Source: Oscillospiraceae bacterium (GTDB lineage Bacteria; Bacillota; Clostridia; Oscillospirales; Acutalibacteraceae). From it: a stretch of 7,424 nucleotides of DNA. A program made the position numbers and the translations under genes. The notes under the pieces were generated by a model that did not search any database, was not told where the DNA came from, and was given only the letters and a program-made list of their open reading frames with translations. The stretch spans positions 1-7,424 of the forward strand of contig WRDE01000092.1 of assembly GCA_009783605.1 (NCBI GenBank). Reading direction: 5' to 3'. Shown one piece after another: positions 1-5,969 of the stretch; position 1 is the first letter of the stretch, and each line of letters begins with the position of its first letter.

Positions 1-1151
1 CATAGTTCTGTAATATGGTGCGCCATCCGGCATTTATCTACTAATTGTTCGCCGCCGGACGCCGGCAGGCGGATGACGGCGCTGCCGTTGGAATAGACGA
101 TATCGCCGTTTTCGCAGAGGGTATAGTCCATCACGCCTTTTTTCAGAACCGTCTGTTCGCCGTCCTTATCCGCCCGGACCAGCTCCCATTTATGCGGGAT
201 GATTCCGGGGAATTTTTCGCCGCGGCGTTGGTTTTCCTTTAATGTCTGTTGCGCTTGAATAACGTTGCCGTCAAAAAACAGATCCTTCTCTTTTTTCCTC
301 TTGGCTTTCACATCCCGGGCGGATTGGCCGGAGCGCAGCGATTCGCCGCCGAAAATGACCGAAAAAAGATTGAGCAGGCCGCCGATCGCCCGGATGAGCC
401 GTACCGGGAACAGCAGGATATCCTTGAGGATATTGCCGCTGTCCCGGCCGCTTTTATACGGGCGCCGGATGAACAGCAGATTGCCGTCCCGGTCCTCCCG
501 GGGCGCGAGATAATCATACTCCTCCGCCATGAGCAGTTCTTCCATGCTGTCGGTCCGGGTATCGTAACAAAATATACCGGACGGGCCTGCGCCGACCGGA
601 TATCCGTCGGCGGATACGGCGAGGCCGGCGGAGGAGAAGAAGATTTTATCCCCGTTCCGGGAATACGCGGGATAATCCTCCCGCACATTCCCTTCGGTCA
701 GCTCCCGGTATTGTCCCGCCGCCAGGTCAAATACCGCGATATGCCGCTCGAACAAATCGCCGACGCTGGCGGCACACCGGTTACCGGAAACGGATATCCG
801 GTAAATCTGCACCGTATTGCTGGAAAAGATATGTTCTTCCTCGGCGTCATCGGCGGCGGTTTTTCCGCATAATCCTCCCACATCGCCCAGCGTCACCGAA
901 TAGACCCATCCGCCGCCATTTCCGGCGACGCCGTTGATCTGTGTTTGATGATTCTCCTCTTCCCCGTCGGCTCCAGGATCATACGCGCCGATAAATTTCG
1001 CGCCTTCGCCGCTGGTCTTCCATTCATGCCGCCGCCGGATACTTCTGACGTTTTCATAATATTTTGTAATCCGCCGGGAGGTATATTCCCTGACGCCGTC
1101 GTCGGATTTGATAAAAAAGCGGTTATTGGCTGTGTAAAGAATGTCGTTCAT
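1..1151 (-). CDS. Partial PD40/TolB-like beta-propeller protein (3' end off the left edge)
   Basis: An uninterrupted minus-strand frame of 383 codons runs from an ATG at 1151 through the left edge, so the C-terminus is missing. The start is supported by GAGGG (1159-1163), seven bases upstream. There is no signal peptide, so a cytosolic location is inferred. Residues about 160-174 (YPAYSRNGDKIFFSS) match the WD40-like PD40 blade motif (P-x-x-S-x-D/N-G-x-x-I-x-F) of TolB/DPP-IV-type propellers. Further blade-like strands with acidic turns lie around 135-150, 193-205, 222-230 and 345-361 (ENGDIVYSNG). Between blades, residues 240-270 form a hydrophobic, helix-prone stretch rich in I/L/F, followed by a very basic charged linker (about 272-290). 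That insertion is unusual in a soluble propeller and could contact a membrane or a partner. No catalytic residues are recognisable and the biological role is unknown. The gene follows the lipoprotein gene across a 58-bp stem-loop. Confidence 0.8.
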   Translation of the reverse strand, partial: MNDILYTANNRFFIKSDDGVREYTSRRITKYYENVRSIRRRHEWKTSGEGAKFIGAYDPGADGEEENHQTQINGVAGNGGGWVYSVTLGDVGGLCGKTAADDAEEEHIFSSNTVQIYRISVSGNRCAASVGDLFERHIAVFDLAAGQYRELTEGNVREDYPAYSRNGDKIFFSSAGLAVSADGYPVGAGPSGIFCYDTRTDSMEELLMAEEYDYLAPREDRDGNLLFIRRPYKSGRDSGNILKDILLFPVRLIRAIGGLLNLFSVIFGGESLRSGQSARDVKAKRKKEKDLFFDGNVIQAQQTLKENQRRGEKFPGIIPHKWELVRADKDGEQTVLKKGVMDYTLCENGDIVYSNGSAVIRLPASGGEQLVDKCRMAHHITEL

Positions 1152-1158
1152 AATCAAT

Positions 1159-1163
1159 CCCTC
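1159..1163 (-). promoter_or_regulatory. Ribosome binding site of the propeller gene
   Basis: GAGGG on the minus strand lies seven bases before the ATG at 1151 and fixes that start. No convincing sigma-70 promoter is seen just upstream: the AT-rich bases 1167-1182 resemble a -10 region but have no matching -35. Confidence 0.65.
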
Positions 1164-1174
1164 TTGACTATAAA

Positions 1175-1232
1175 ATATAAATCCGAACCGTCCGGCTGCC
1201 GGAACGGCAGCCGAGTGTTTCGGATTTTATAT
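1175..1232. terminator. 58-bp near-perfect stem-loop between the lipoprotein and propeller genes
   Basis: The inner arms CGGCTGCCG (1193-1201) and CGGCAGCCG (1205-1213) are perfectly complementary over 9 bp around a 3-base loop. A second pair of arms lies outside them: 1175-1187 pairs with 1219-1232 over 13 bp with one bulged T at 1228. A symmetrical 5 x 5 internal loop (1188-1192 and 1214-1218) joins the two, partly closable by G-C and G-U pairs. The outer arms are A/T-rich at their ends, so in either orientation a GC-rich hairpin is followed by a T-rich tail, as in a bidirectional Rho-independent terminator. On the minus strand it would end the lipoprotein (and possibly tRNA) transcript. 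A palindromic repeat or attenuating leader is an alternative. The pairing is seen directly; the terminator role is inferred. Confidence 0.55.
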
Positions 1233-1269
1233 GCTCGGCGCGGATACGGGTAAACAACGCGGACGGATC

Positions 1270-1626
1270 CTATTTGTATTCTTTAGAAGCCAGCACATTT
1301 CCGCTCGCGTCTAAATATTCAACGATCACAGCCTTGCAGCCTATATCGGCAGATTTAGCCTGCGACAATAATTTAGCATTGGCCTCATCGGTGCTATCAA
1401 GTATTAATTCGGCGGTTTCTTTGTCTGCAATCATCGACATTTTGTAAGAAAAGATCAGTGTACTGCCGCTCGCTTTGCAGCTGCCGTTTACCTCGGCGCT
1501 GTTGATTGTTGACGCAAATTCATCATTCTGCAATTTGACATAATCTGCCATTTTTTCGGAACCGCAGGCGGCCAGCATGGGGATCAGAACACAGATGATC
1601 AACGCGACGGATAACACTTTTTTCAT
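1270..1626 (-). CDS. Small secreted lipoprotein, DUF4854-like
   Basis: This gene encodes 118 residues beginning MKKVLSVALIICVLIP, with a classic lipoprotein signal peptide: two lysines, a hydrophobic core, then lipobox LAAC ending at Cys21. The mature protein should be lipidated at that cysteine and anchored on the outer face of the cytoplasmic membrane. The mature part starts CGSEKMADYVK; a DYV-type segment just after the anchor, in a short protein of this architecture, is what I recall of clostridial DUF4854 lipoproteins, whose function is unknown. Two later cysteines (in NGSCK and IGCKA) could form a disulfide. The frame extends upstream to a TTG at 1644, but that extension contains the ribosome binding site, so ATG 1626 is the true start. 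It stands alone between tRNA-Leu and a stem-loop, with no clear promoter of its own. The lipoprotein assignment is strong; the family name is from memory. Confidence 0.85.
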   Translation of the reverse strand: MKKVLSVALIICVLIPMLAACGSEKMADYVKLQNDEFASTINSAEVNGSCKASGSTLIFSYKMSMIADKETAELILDSTDEANAKLLSQAKSADIGCKAVIVEYLDASGNVLASKEYK

Positions 1627-1634
1627 TGGAATAG

Positions 1635-1641
1635 CTCCTTT
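1635..1641 (-). promoter_or_regulatory. Ribosome binding site that decides the lipoprotein start
   Basis: AAAGGAG on the minus strand sits eight bases before ATG 1626. It lies inside the six-codon upstream extension from TTG 1644, which rules that longer start out. Confidence 0.8.
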
Positions 1642-1655
1642 CAATTAATTAGTTG

Positions 1656-1680
1656 CGCGCCTATTTCAAAGATAAGCGCG
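1656..1680 (-). terminator. Hairpin 3' of tRNA-Leu, possible weak terminator
   Basis: CGCGC (1656-1660) pairs with GCGCG (1676-1680). After one mismatch the stem continues through TATTT/AGATA-type pairs to a 3-base loop (1667-1669). On the minus strand the tRNA is followed by this stem and then AACTAATTAATT. That is only moderately T-rich, so termination would be weak and read-through into the lipoprotein gene is possible. Confidence 0.35.
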
Positions 1681-1686
1681 GTAAAA

Positions 1687-1768
1687 TGCGAGAGACGGGA
1701 CTTGAACCCGTACGCCATGAGACACACGCCCCTCAAACGTGCCTGTCTGCCAGTTCCAGCACTCTCGC
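1687..1768 (-). tRNA. tRNA-Leu(GAG)
   Basis: This 82-nt class II tRNA folds completely by eye. The acceptor stem GCGAGAG/CTCTCGC has seven perfect pairs, followed by a short D stem (CTG/CAG). The anticodon arm is CACGT-TTGAGGG-GCGTG, with anticodon GAG at 1732-1734. A long variable arm (stem GTC/GGC) is followed by the T arm ACGGG-TTCAAGT-CCCGT and discriminator A at 1687. The long variable arm, discriminator A and GAG anticodon identify leucine; it reads CUC/CUU codons. CCA is not encoded (TTT follows the discriminator), so a CCA-adding enzyme is required. A consensus promoter lies 41 bases upstream. Confidence 0.96.
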
Positions 1769-1808
1769 ATATCTTGCGTAAACGCGTCTTGCGTATTGAC
1801 GCGCAGAT

Positions 1809-1837
1809 AGTATACCACCCCGCCTGTTTCTTGTCAA
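1809..1837 (-). promoter_or_regulatory. Strong sigma-70/sigma-A promoter for tRNA-Leu
   Basis: On the minus strand a perfect -35 TTGACA (1832-1837) is separated by exactly 17 bases from -10 TATACT (1809-1814). Transcription should start near 1802, giving a leader of about 34 nt before the mature tRNA. The leader contains the 9-mer TACGCAAGA twice, 15 bp apart (1787-1795 and 1772-1780). Confidence 0.88.
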
Positions 1838-1922
1838 CGGCTTTTTAAAATTTATCAGGGTTGATTCCCCGCCCCGTGTGGCATTCCGTTTATCCCAATA
1901 CCCCACCACAGGGGTTGGAGAT

Positions 1923-1957
1923 AACTATCAACTGTCCCTTGTCAACTGTCAACTGCC
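1923..1957. repeat. Five-unit heptanucleotide tandem repeat (AACTGTC type)
   Basis: Five consecutive 7-base units in one register are seen on the plus strand: AACTATC, AACTGTC, CCTTGTC, AACTGTC and AACTGCC. Two are exact, two differ by one base, and the middle one has diverged at its first three bases. The stop codon of the F420-ligase-like gene (1942-1944) lies inside the array, so the repeat encodes the last residues of that protein and continues into the intergenic DNA. Confidence 0.8.
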
Positions 1958-2742
1958 TTAAGCGGCACATACGGCTCGGCTTCGGCGCCGCCGATATCCC
2001 GCACCAACACGAACGGCGTCAGCTCGTCGTCCTGCCCGGCAGGGTTGTCCTCGATCAGATCGGCCAGATACCCGTCGGATTTTTCCGCCAGGTCCGGCGA
2101 TTTCCCGAGCACCTCCACCGAGATATCGTTGGCGTCGACAATGACACAGCTCATTGCCAATTCCGCCAGCACCCGGGCGCATACCGCGTCCGGCTCTTTC
2201 GGGTTGAGCACCGCCAGCGTATGGTATACCTCAAAAGACGAGTGGCTGTAAAAACCGTCGATGCCGGCAATATCCTGCCCGACGATCTTATAAAATACAC
2301 CGCGTCTGCCGAACAGCCGGCAGATCCCGCCGGCGAAGGAGGCCCAGAGGATTTTCGGCAGCCCCTTCAGGTTGATGGCTAACTGGAGCTTGTACGGCTC
2401 ATCCATCCCAATACCGTGTTCATTGCGGGTGGCAAACCGGGAGAGGAATTTCGCCCAGAACCCCAGCTTTACATCTTTCATCTCGACCGTGTTATTCTGG
2501 CACATCGAGACGACTTTTTCGCCCAGCATCACGATATCGCCGGACTGATACAGCGGCGACACATACCGGCGCAGCACCGCAATCAGATCCTCACCGCGTT
2601 CGATAAAATGGGTTTTGACGGCATACCGCTCAAAACGGCCGCCGTCCACCTCCCGCAGCCCGCGGATATAATAGGTGACGCCGCCGTTTTGGCGCTCATT
2701 TTCGGCTGTGTTGCGGTTGCCCTCATACCAAAAGGCGGCCAT
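1942..2742 (-). CDS. Coenzyme F420-0:L-glutamate ligase-like protein
   Basis: The protein has 266 residues and starts at ATG 2742 behind GAGG, eight bases upstream. Residues 40-60 (YAVKTHFIERGEDLIAVLRR) and 68-82 (GDIVMLGEKVVSMCQ) match the N-terminal core of the CofE/FbiB ligase family (PF01996), where a K-T-x-x-I-x-x-G-D-D-L segment precedes GD-x-(V/L)-x-x-x-(E/Q)-K-(I/V)-V-S. Later segments are VFYKIVGQDIAGIDGF (149-164), IVDANDISVEVLG (201-213) and NPAGQDDELTP (233-243). CofE adds gamma-linked glutamates to F420-0 in a GTP-dependent reaction. This version lacks an obvious C-terminal second domain and belongs, as I recall, to a clostridial branch whose substrate is unproven. It is the last gene of a likely pgi operon, 34 bp after the P-loop gene. 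Family membership is fairly secure; the biochemical activity is not. Confidence 0.78.
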   Translation of the reverse strand: MAAFWYEGNRNTAENERQNGGVTYYIRGLREVDGGRFERYAVKTHFIERGEDLIAVLRRYVSPLYQSGDIVMLGEKVVSMCQNNTVEMKDVKLGFWAKFLSRFATRNEHGIGMDEPYKLQLAINLKGLPKILWASFAGGICRLFGRRGVFYKIVGQDIAGIDGFYSHSSFEVYHTLAVLNPKEPDAVCARVLAELAMSCVIVDANDISVEVLGKSPDLAEKSDGYLADLIEDNPAGQDDELTPFVLVRDIGGAEAEPYVPLKAVDS

Positions 2743-2760
2743 AGGTTGTACCTCTTCGTC

Positions 2761-2781
2761 AATGTATAATGTACAATTATT
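2761..2781. repeat. Three-unit degenerate heptanucleotide repeat (AATGTAT type)
   Basis: On the plus strand three 7-base units follow one another: AATGTAT, AATGTAC and AATTATT. The first two differ by one base; the third is more divergent. The array fills much of the 34-bp gap between the P-loop gene and the F420-ligase-like gene and covers the P-loop gene's stop codon (2777-2779). Confidence 0.5.
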
Positions 2782-3178
2782 CTATCGCATATTTTGCCAC
2801 CGCTTCGGGCAGTTCCTCTTTATCCGCCGAGACGGTCAGCACGATCCTGACCGATAGATCCTTTAGCCGCTCCAGAAACGCGGCCAATTTTTCATAATCC
2901 CGCCCACCGATTTTGAGGGTAGAATCCACAAAGATATCGGTGATATCATAGTCTCCGGCGCACATACCGGCGATAAACCCGTAAAAAGCGTCATAGCCGC
3001 TGATACCGTATTCGTCGGCGGCCACCAGCCGGGTCTTGTAAGACAGGTCGTAGGTCAGGGTATTGTCTTTTTCGATAAAAATGACATTGCCTTTTGATTC
3101 GGCGGTCGCTTTGACGCACAGATCAATGATCTTTTTGGTTTTGCCAGAGCCTTTGTTGCCCAGGATTACTGAAATCAT
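2777..3178 (-). CDS. Small P-loop NTPase, clostridial conserved hypothetical
   Basis: The protein has 133 residues, with a strong ribosome binding site (GGGAGG, 3186-3191) seven bases before ATG 3178. Walker A is GNKGSGKT (residues 8-15) at the extreme N-terminus. A hydrophobic strand ending in acid, ITDIFVDS (about 80-87), fits Walker B. A further strand, VRIVLTVSAD (about 109-118), has the place of a sensor-like strand. The fold therefore appears to be a minimal ATP/GTP-binding core with no recognisable effector domain, signal peptide or membrane segment. Similar clostridial proteins are sometimes labelled PilT-like or simply ATP-binding; there are no pilus genes here, so that name would be misleading. 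It lies 40 bp after pgi and 34 bp before the F420-ligase-like gene, suggesting co-transcription. Nucleotide binding is well supported, but the role is unknown. Confidence 0.85.
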   Translation of the reverse strand: MISVILGNKGSGKTKKIIDLCVKATAESKGNVIFIEKDNTLTYDLSYKTRLVAADEYGISGYDAFYGFIAGMCAGDYDITDIFVDSTLKIGGRDYEKLAAFLERLKDLSVRIVLTVSADKEELPEAVAKYAIE

Positions 3179-3218
3179 GATAATTCCTCCCTGATATTGT
3201 TACCGCTTTCGGCGGCGA

Positions 3219-4565
3219 TTAATCGTTTAGCCTTTTTTCCAGCGCCGCCCGCTCAGCCTCATATCCGGGCTTGCCCAACAGCGCGAACATATTGCGCTTA
3301 TAATCCTCCACGCCCGGCTGGTCAAAGGGGTTGACCCCCAATATGTAACCGGATATCGCGCAGGCCTTTTCAAAGAAATAGAGCAGGTAGCCCAGATGCC
3401 AGGCGTCCCGGCGGGGCACCCGGATCACCAATGACGGGGTTCCGCCGTCGGCGTGGGCCAGCACGGTGCCTTCAAAAGCCTTGTTGTTGACATAGGACAG
3501 CGGCTTTCCGGCGAGGAAATTCAGCCCGTCAATATCCTCCGGGTCATTGCCGATGATAAAGGTATCTCCCGTATCGCCGATCAGCACCGCCGTCTCAAAC
3601 AGGATCCGGCTGCCGTCCTGGATAAACTGGCCCAGCGAATGCAGGTCGGTGGAAAAAATGGCTGACGCGGGGTATAAGCCCTTGCCGTCCTTGCCTTCGC
3701 TCTCCCCGAACAGCTGCTTCCACCACTCGGACATCATCGCCCAGCAGGGCTCATAGCTCACCATCAGCTCCACCGCCCGGCCGCGGCGCAGCAGTATGTT
3801 GCGGGCGCAGGCGTATCGATAGCAGTCGTTAAAATGGATATCCGGATTGTCAAAGGATTCCATCGCGGCGGCGGCGCCGGCCATCAGCCCGTCAATGTCG
3901 CAGCCGGCCACCGCGATCGGCAGCAGCCCCACCGCGGTCAGCACCGAAAAGCGCCCGCCGATATCGTCCGGCACCGCGAAAGTCTCATACCCTTCCCGGT
4001 CGGCCAGCCCTTTCAGCGTGCCTTTTACCCGGTCGGTGGTGACATAAATTCTCCGCCGGGTCTCCTCGGCGCCGACAGTTTTTACGAGATGGTCCCGCAG
4101 CGCCCGGAAAGCGATGGCGGGTTCGGTGGTGGTGCCGGATTTGGAGATCACGTTGACCGATACCCGCCGTCCTTCGCAGAGCGCCAATATTTCGTTCAGC
4201 GCTTGGGCGCTGATACTGTTGCCGGCGAATACAACCCGCGGGGTATCCTTGCAGAGCAGATTATAGTTGGGCGAATGCAAAAATTCCGTCACCGCGCGGG
4301 CTCCCAGATAGGAGCCGCCGATTCCGATCACGATAAACAGATCGGTGTCGGCCTGAATCCGCTTGGCGACGGTCTTAATGCGTAAACATTCCTCTTTGTC
4401 ATAGTCCCGGGGCAGCGTCAGCCACCCCAGAAAATCATGGCCGGGTCCGGTTTTCTGGTGCAGCATGGTGTGGGCCGCATCCACCTGCGGCTGCAAAGCC
4501 GCTATTTCGTGTGCGCGTACAAACCCGTCTATATACCGGGTATCCAGCGTGATGGGCTGCTGCAT
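3219..4565 (-). CDS. pgi: Glucose-6-phosphate isomerase
   Basis: Cytosolic enzyme interconverting glucose 6-phosphate and fructose 6-phosphate in glycolysis and gluconeogenesis. The 448 residues match the short Bacillus-type PGI (about 450), not the 550-residue enterobacterial form. Visible SIS-domain motifs are GIGGSYLGA (81-89) and SKSGTTTEP (141-149), which bind the sugar phosphate. Family signature 1 lies at 200-213 (D-D-I-G-G-R-F-S-V-L-T-A-V-G) and signature 2 at 406-423, ending F-D-Q-P-G-V-E-D-Y-K. Probable catalytic residues are Glu288 in FGESEGK, His309 in TDLHS and Lys423; these correspond, by my recollection of the Geobacillus enzyme, to its Glu290, His311 and Lys425. The ATG at 4565 follows GGGAG at a nine-base spacing. 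A promoter lies just upstream and two small genes follow closely, so pgi probably heads a three-gene operon. The frame is intact and all key residues are present. Confidence 0.97.
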   Translation of the reverse strand: MQQPITLDTRYIDGFVRAHEIAALQPQVDAAHTMLHQKTGPGHDFLGWLTLPRDYDKEECLRIKTVAKRIQADTDLFIVIGIGGSYLGARAVTEFLHSPNYNLLCKDTPRVVFAGNSISAQALNEILALCEGRRVSVNVISKSGTTTEPAIAFRALRDHLVKTVGAEETRRRIYVTTDRVKGTLKGLADREGYETFAVPDDIGGRFSVLTAVGLLPIAVAGCDIDGLMAGAAAAMESFDNPDIHFNDCYRYACARNILLRRGRAVELMVSYEPCWAMMSEWWKQLFGESEGKDGKGLYPASAIFSTDLHSLGQFIQDGSRILFETAVLIGDTGDTFIIGNDPEDIDGLNFLAGKPLSYVNNKAFEGTVLAHADGGTPSLVIRVPRRDAWHLGYLLYFFEKACAISGYILGVNPFDQPGVEDYKRNMFALLGKPGYEAERAALEKRLND

Positions 4566-4599
4566 AATAAACCACTCCCAACAAATCTCGTTCAGGTTT

Positions 4600-4628
4600 A
4601 TTTTACCGTATTTTTATGAGGATTGCAA
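4600..4628 (-). promoter_or_regulatory. Probable sigma-70/sigma-A promoter of the pgi operon
   Basis: On the minus strand -35 TTGCAA (4623-4628; 4 of 6 consensus bases) and -10 TAAAAT (4600-4605; 5 of 6) are spaced by exactly 17 bases. The -10 lies 34 bases before the pgi ATG, leaving a leader of roughly 28 nt. It sits in the 101-bp gap between leuC and pgi, which shows no strong terminator hairpin, so read-through from leuC is also possible. Confidence 0.65.
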
Positions 4629-4666
4629 CTGCTGGAAGTAAATAATTTATGAATATGTCGGTGTCG

Positions 4667-5929
4667 TCACATCACCGCCGCCGGATCGGCCAGATACCCG
4701 GTCACCGCGCTGGCGGCGGCCACCGCCGGGGAGACGAGATATACCTCCGATTCCGGATGGCCCATCCGTCCCACAAAATTGCGGTTAGTGGTGGCGGCGC
4801 ACCGCTCGCCGGCGGCGAGGATACCCATATGGCCGCCCAAACAAGGGCCGCAGGTGGGGGTCGAGACCGCCGCGCCGGCGGTGATGAAGACGTCGAACAG
4901 CCCCTCATGCATCGCCTGCCGCCAGATTTCCTGCGTAGCGGGGATGACGATACAGCGCACACCGGCGGCCACCTGTTTGCCCCGCAGAATTTCGGCGGCG
5001 GCCCGCAGATCGCCGATCCGGCCGTTGGTGCAGGAGCCGATCACCACCTGATCGATTTTCACCTGTCCGCAGTCGTCAATGGGGCGGGTGTTGCTCGGCA
5101 GATGGGGAAAGGCGACGGTGGGGCGCAGCGCGGATAAGTCGATTTCAATCGTTTGGTCGTATACCACGTCGGGGTCAGCGGCAAAAATTTTAGGTTTACG
5201 TTGGAACCGGTTATAAATATACGCCGTCACGGCGTCATCTACCGGGAAGATCCCGTTTTTCGCCCCGGCCTCCACCGCCATATTGGCGATGGTGAACCGG
5301 TCGTCCATTGACAGGCTTTGTATACCCTCCCCGGTGAACTCCAGCGACTGATACCGCGCGCCGTCCACGCCGATCAAACCGATCAGGTACAAAATGATGT
5401 CCTTACCGGACACGAATCGCCGGAGTTTACCGGTCAGCCGGACCTGTATCGCCCCCGGCACCTTGAACCACGCCTTGCCGGTGATCATCGCGGCGGCGAG
5501 ATCGGTGGAGCCGACGCCGGTCGAGAAGGCGCCCAGCGCGCCGTAGGTGCAGGTATGGCTGTCGGCGCCGATCACGCAGTCGCCGGGGCCGACCAATCCC
5601 AGCTCCGGCAGCAGCGCGTGCTCGATCCCCATCCGGCCCACATCGTAGAAGTGGGTGATGCCATGTCGGCAGGCGAATTCCCGGGTCTGCTTGACCAGTT
5701 CGGCGGCTTTGATATCCTTGTTGGGGGTGAAATGATCCATCACTAAGGCGATTTTATCCCGGTCAAAGACCGCATCCGCGCCGCATTTGTAAAACTCATT
5801 GATGGCGACGGGCGCGGTGATATCGTTGCCGAGGCAGAGGTCAACCGCCGCTTCGATCAGCTGACCGGCGGTGACTTCTGGCAGGCCGCAGTGGGCGGCG
5901 AGGATTTTTTGGGTGAGGGTTTGGGGCAT
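4667..5929 (-). CDS. leuC: 3-Isopropylmalate dehydratase large subunit (type-2 LeuC), no LeuD nearby
   Basis: The 420-residue protein is of the aconitase family. With a small LeuD subunit it isomerises 2-isopropylmalate to 3-isopropylmalate in leucine synthesis. The three [4Fe-4S] ligands are visible as Cys300 (GSCTNGR) and Cys360/Cys363 (CGPCLGG), the positions I know for type-2 LeuC. Other family segments are MTQKILA-like QTLTQKILAAH (3-13), VMDHFTPN (63-70), GADSHTCTYGALGAF (121-135) and GAKNGIFP (222-229). It starts at ATG 5929, which has GGAGG eight bases upstream; an in-frame ATG at 5944 overlaps that GGAGG and has no site of its own. No leuD, leuA or leuB is present on either side: the next genes are pgi downstream and an unrelated AT-rich gene 40 bp upstream. 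Close paralogues act on homoaconitate, 2,3-dimethylmalate or citramalate, so substrate remains uncertain. Fold and cofactor are secure. Confidence 0.9.
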   Translation of the reverse strand: MPQTLTQKILAAHCGLPEVTAGQLIEAAVDLCLGNDITAPVAINEFYKCGADAVFDRDKIALVMDHFTPNKDIKAAELVKQTREFACRHGITHFYDVGRMGIEHALLPELGLVGPGDCVIGADSHTCTYGALGAFSTGVGSTDLAAAMITGKAWFKVPGAIQVRLTGKLRRFVSGKDIILYLIGLIGVDGARYQSLEFTGEGIQSLSMDDRFTIANMAVEAGAKNGIFPVDDAVTAYIYNRFQRKPKIFAADPDVVYDQTIEIDLSALRPTVAFPHLPSNTRPIDDCGQVKIDQVVIGSCTNGRIGDLRAAAEILRGKQVAAGVRCIVIPATQEIWRQAMHEGLFDVFITAGAAVSTPTCGPCLGGHMGILAAGERCAATTNRNFVGRMGHPESEVYLVSPAVAAASAVTGYLADPAAVM

Positions 5930-5937
5930 ATTTAGAA

Positions 5938-5942
5938 CCTCC
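5938..5942 (-). promoter_or_regulatory. Ribosome binding site that decides the leuC start
   Basis: GGAGG on the minus strand lies eight bases before ATG 5929. An earlier in-frame ATG (5944) overlaps it and lacks its own purine-rich site, so the shorter 420-residue product is favoured. Confidence 0.85.
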
Positions 5943-5969
5943 ATAATTGCGCCAATTAATAAAATTGGT

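Noticed and set aside
249..872. 207-codon open frame on the plus strand
   Set aside because: It is antisense to the propeller gene, whose own frame stays open for 383 codons with a ribosome binding site and a PD40 motif. The plus-strand product shows no family resemblance.
1895..1918. Possible terminator hairpin downstream of the F420-ligase-like gene
   Set aside because: CCCC/GGGG and CCAA/TTGG can pair around a 6-base loop with a 2-base bulge, but the stem is weak and no T-tract follows on the minus strand.
1861..2382. 173-codon plus-strand frame
   Set aside because: It lies opposite the F420-ligase-like gene and runs through the heptad repeat. No ribosome binding site or recognisable motif supports it.
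2777..3178. PilT-type motility ATPase
   Set aside because: Only the P-loop is shared. The protein is 133 residues long, lacks the other PilT motifs, and has no pilus genes nearby.
3834..4385. 183-codon plus-strand frame
   Set aside because: It is an antisense shadow of pgi, whose coding is certain from two family signatures.
4649..5137. 162-codon plus-strand frame
   Set aside because: It is an antisense shadow of leuC in GC-rich DNA; the Gly/Arg/His-rich product is typical of such shadows. The 5318-5746 plus-strand frame is rejected for the same reason.
5952..5968. Possible terminator hairpin between the AT-rich gene and leuC
   Set aside because: CCAATT/AATTGG form only six mostly A-T pairs, and no T-tract follows on the minus strand; it immediately precedes the leuC ribosome binding site.
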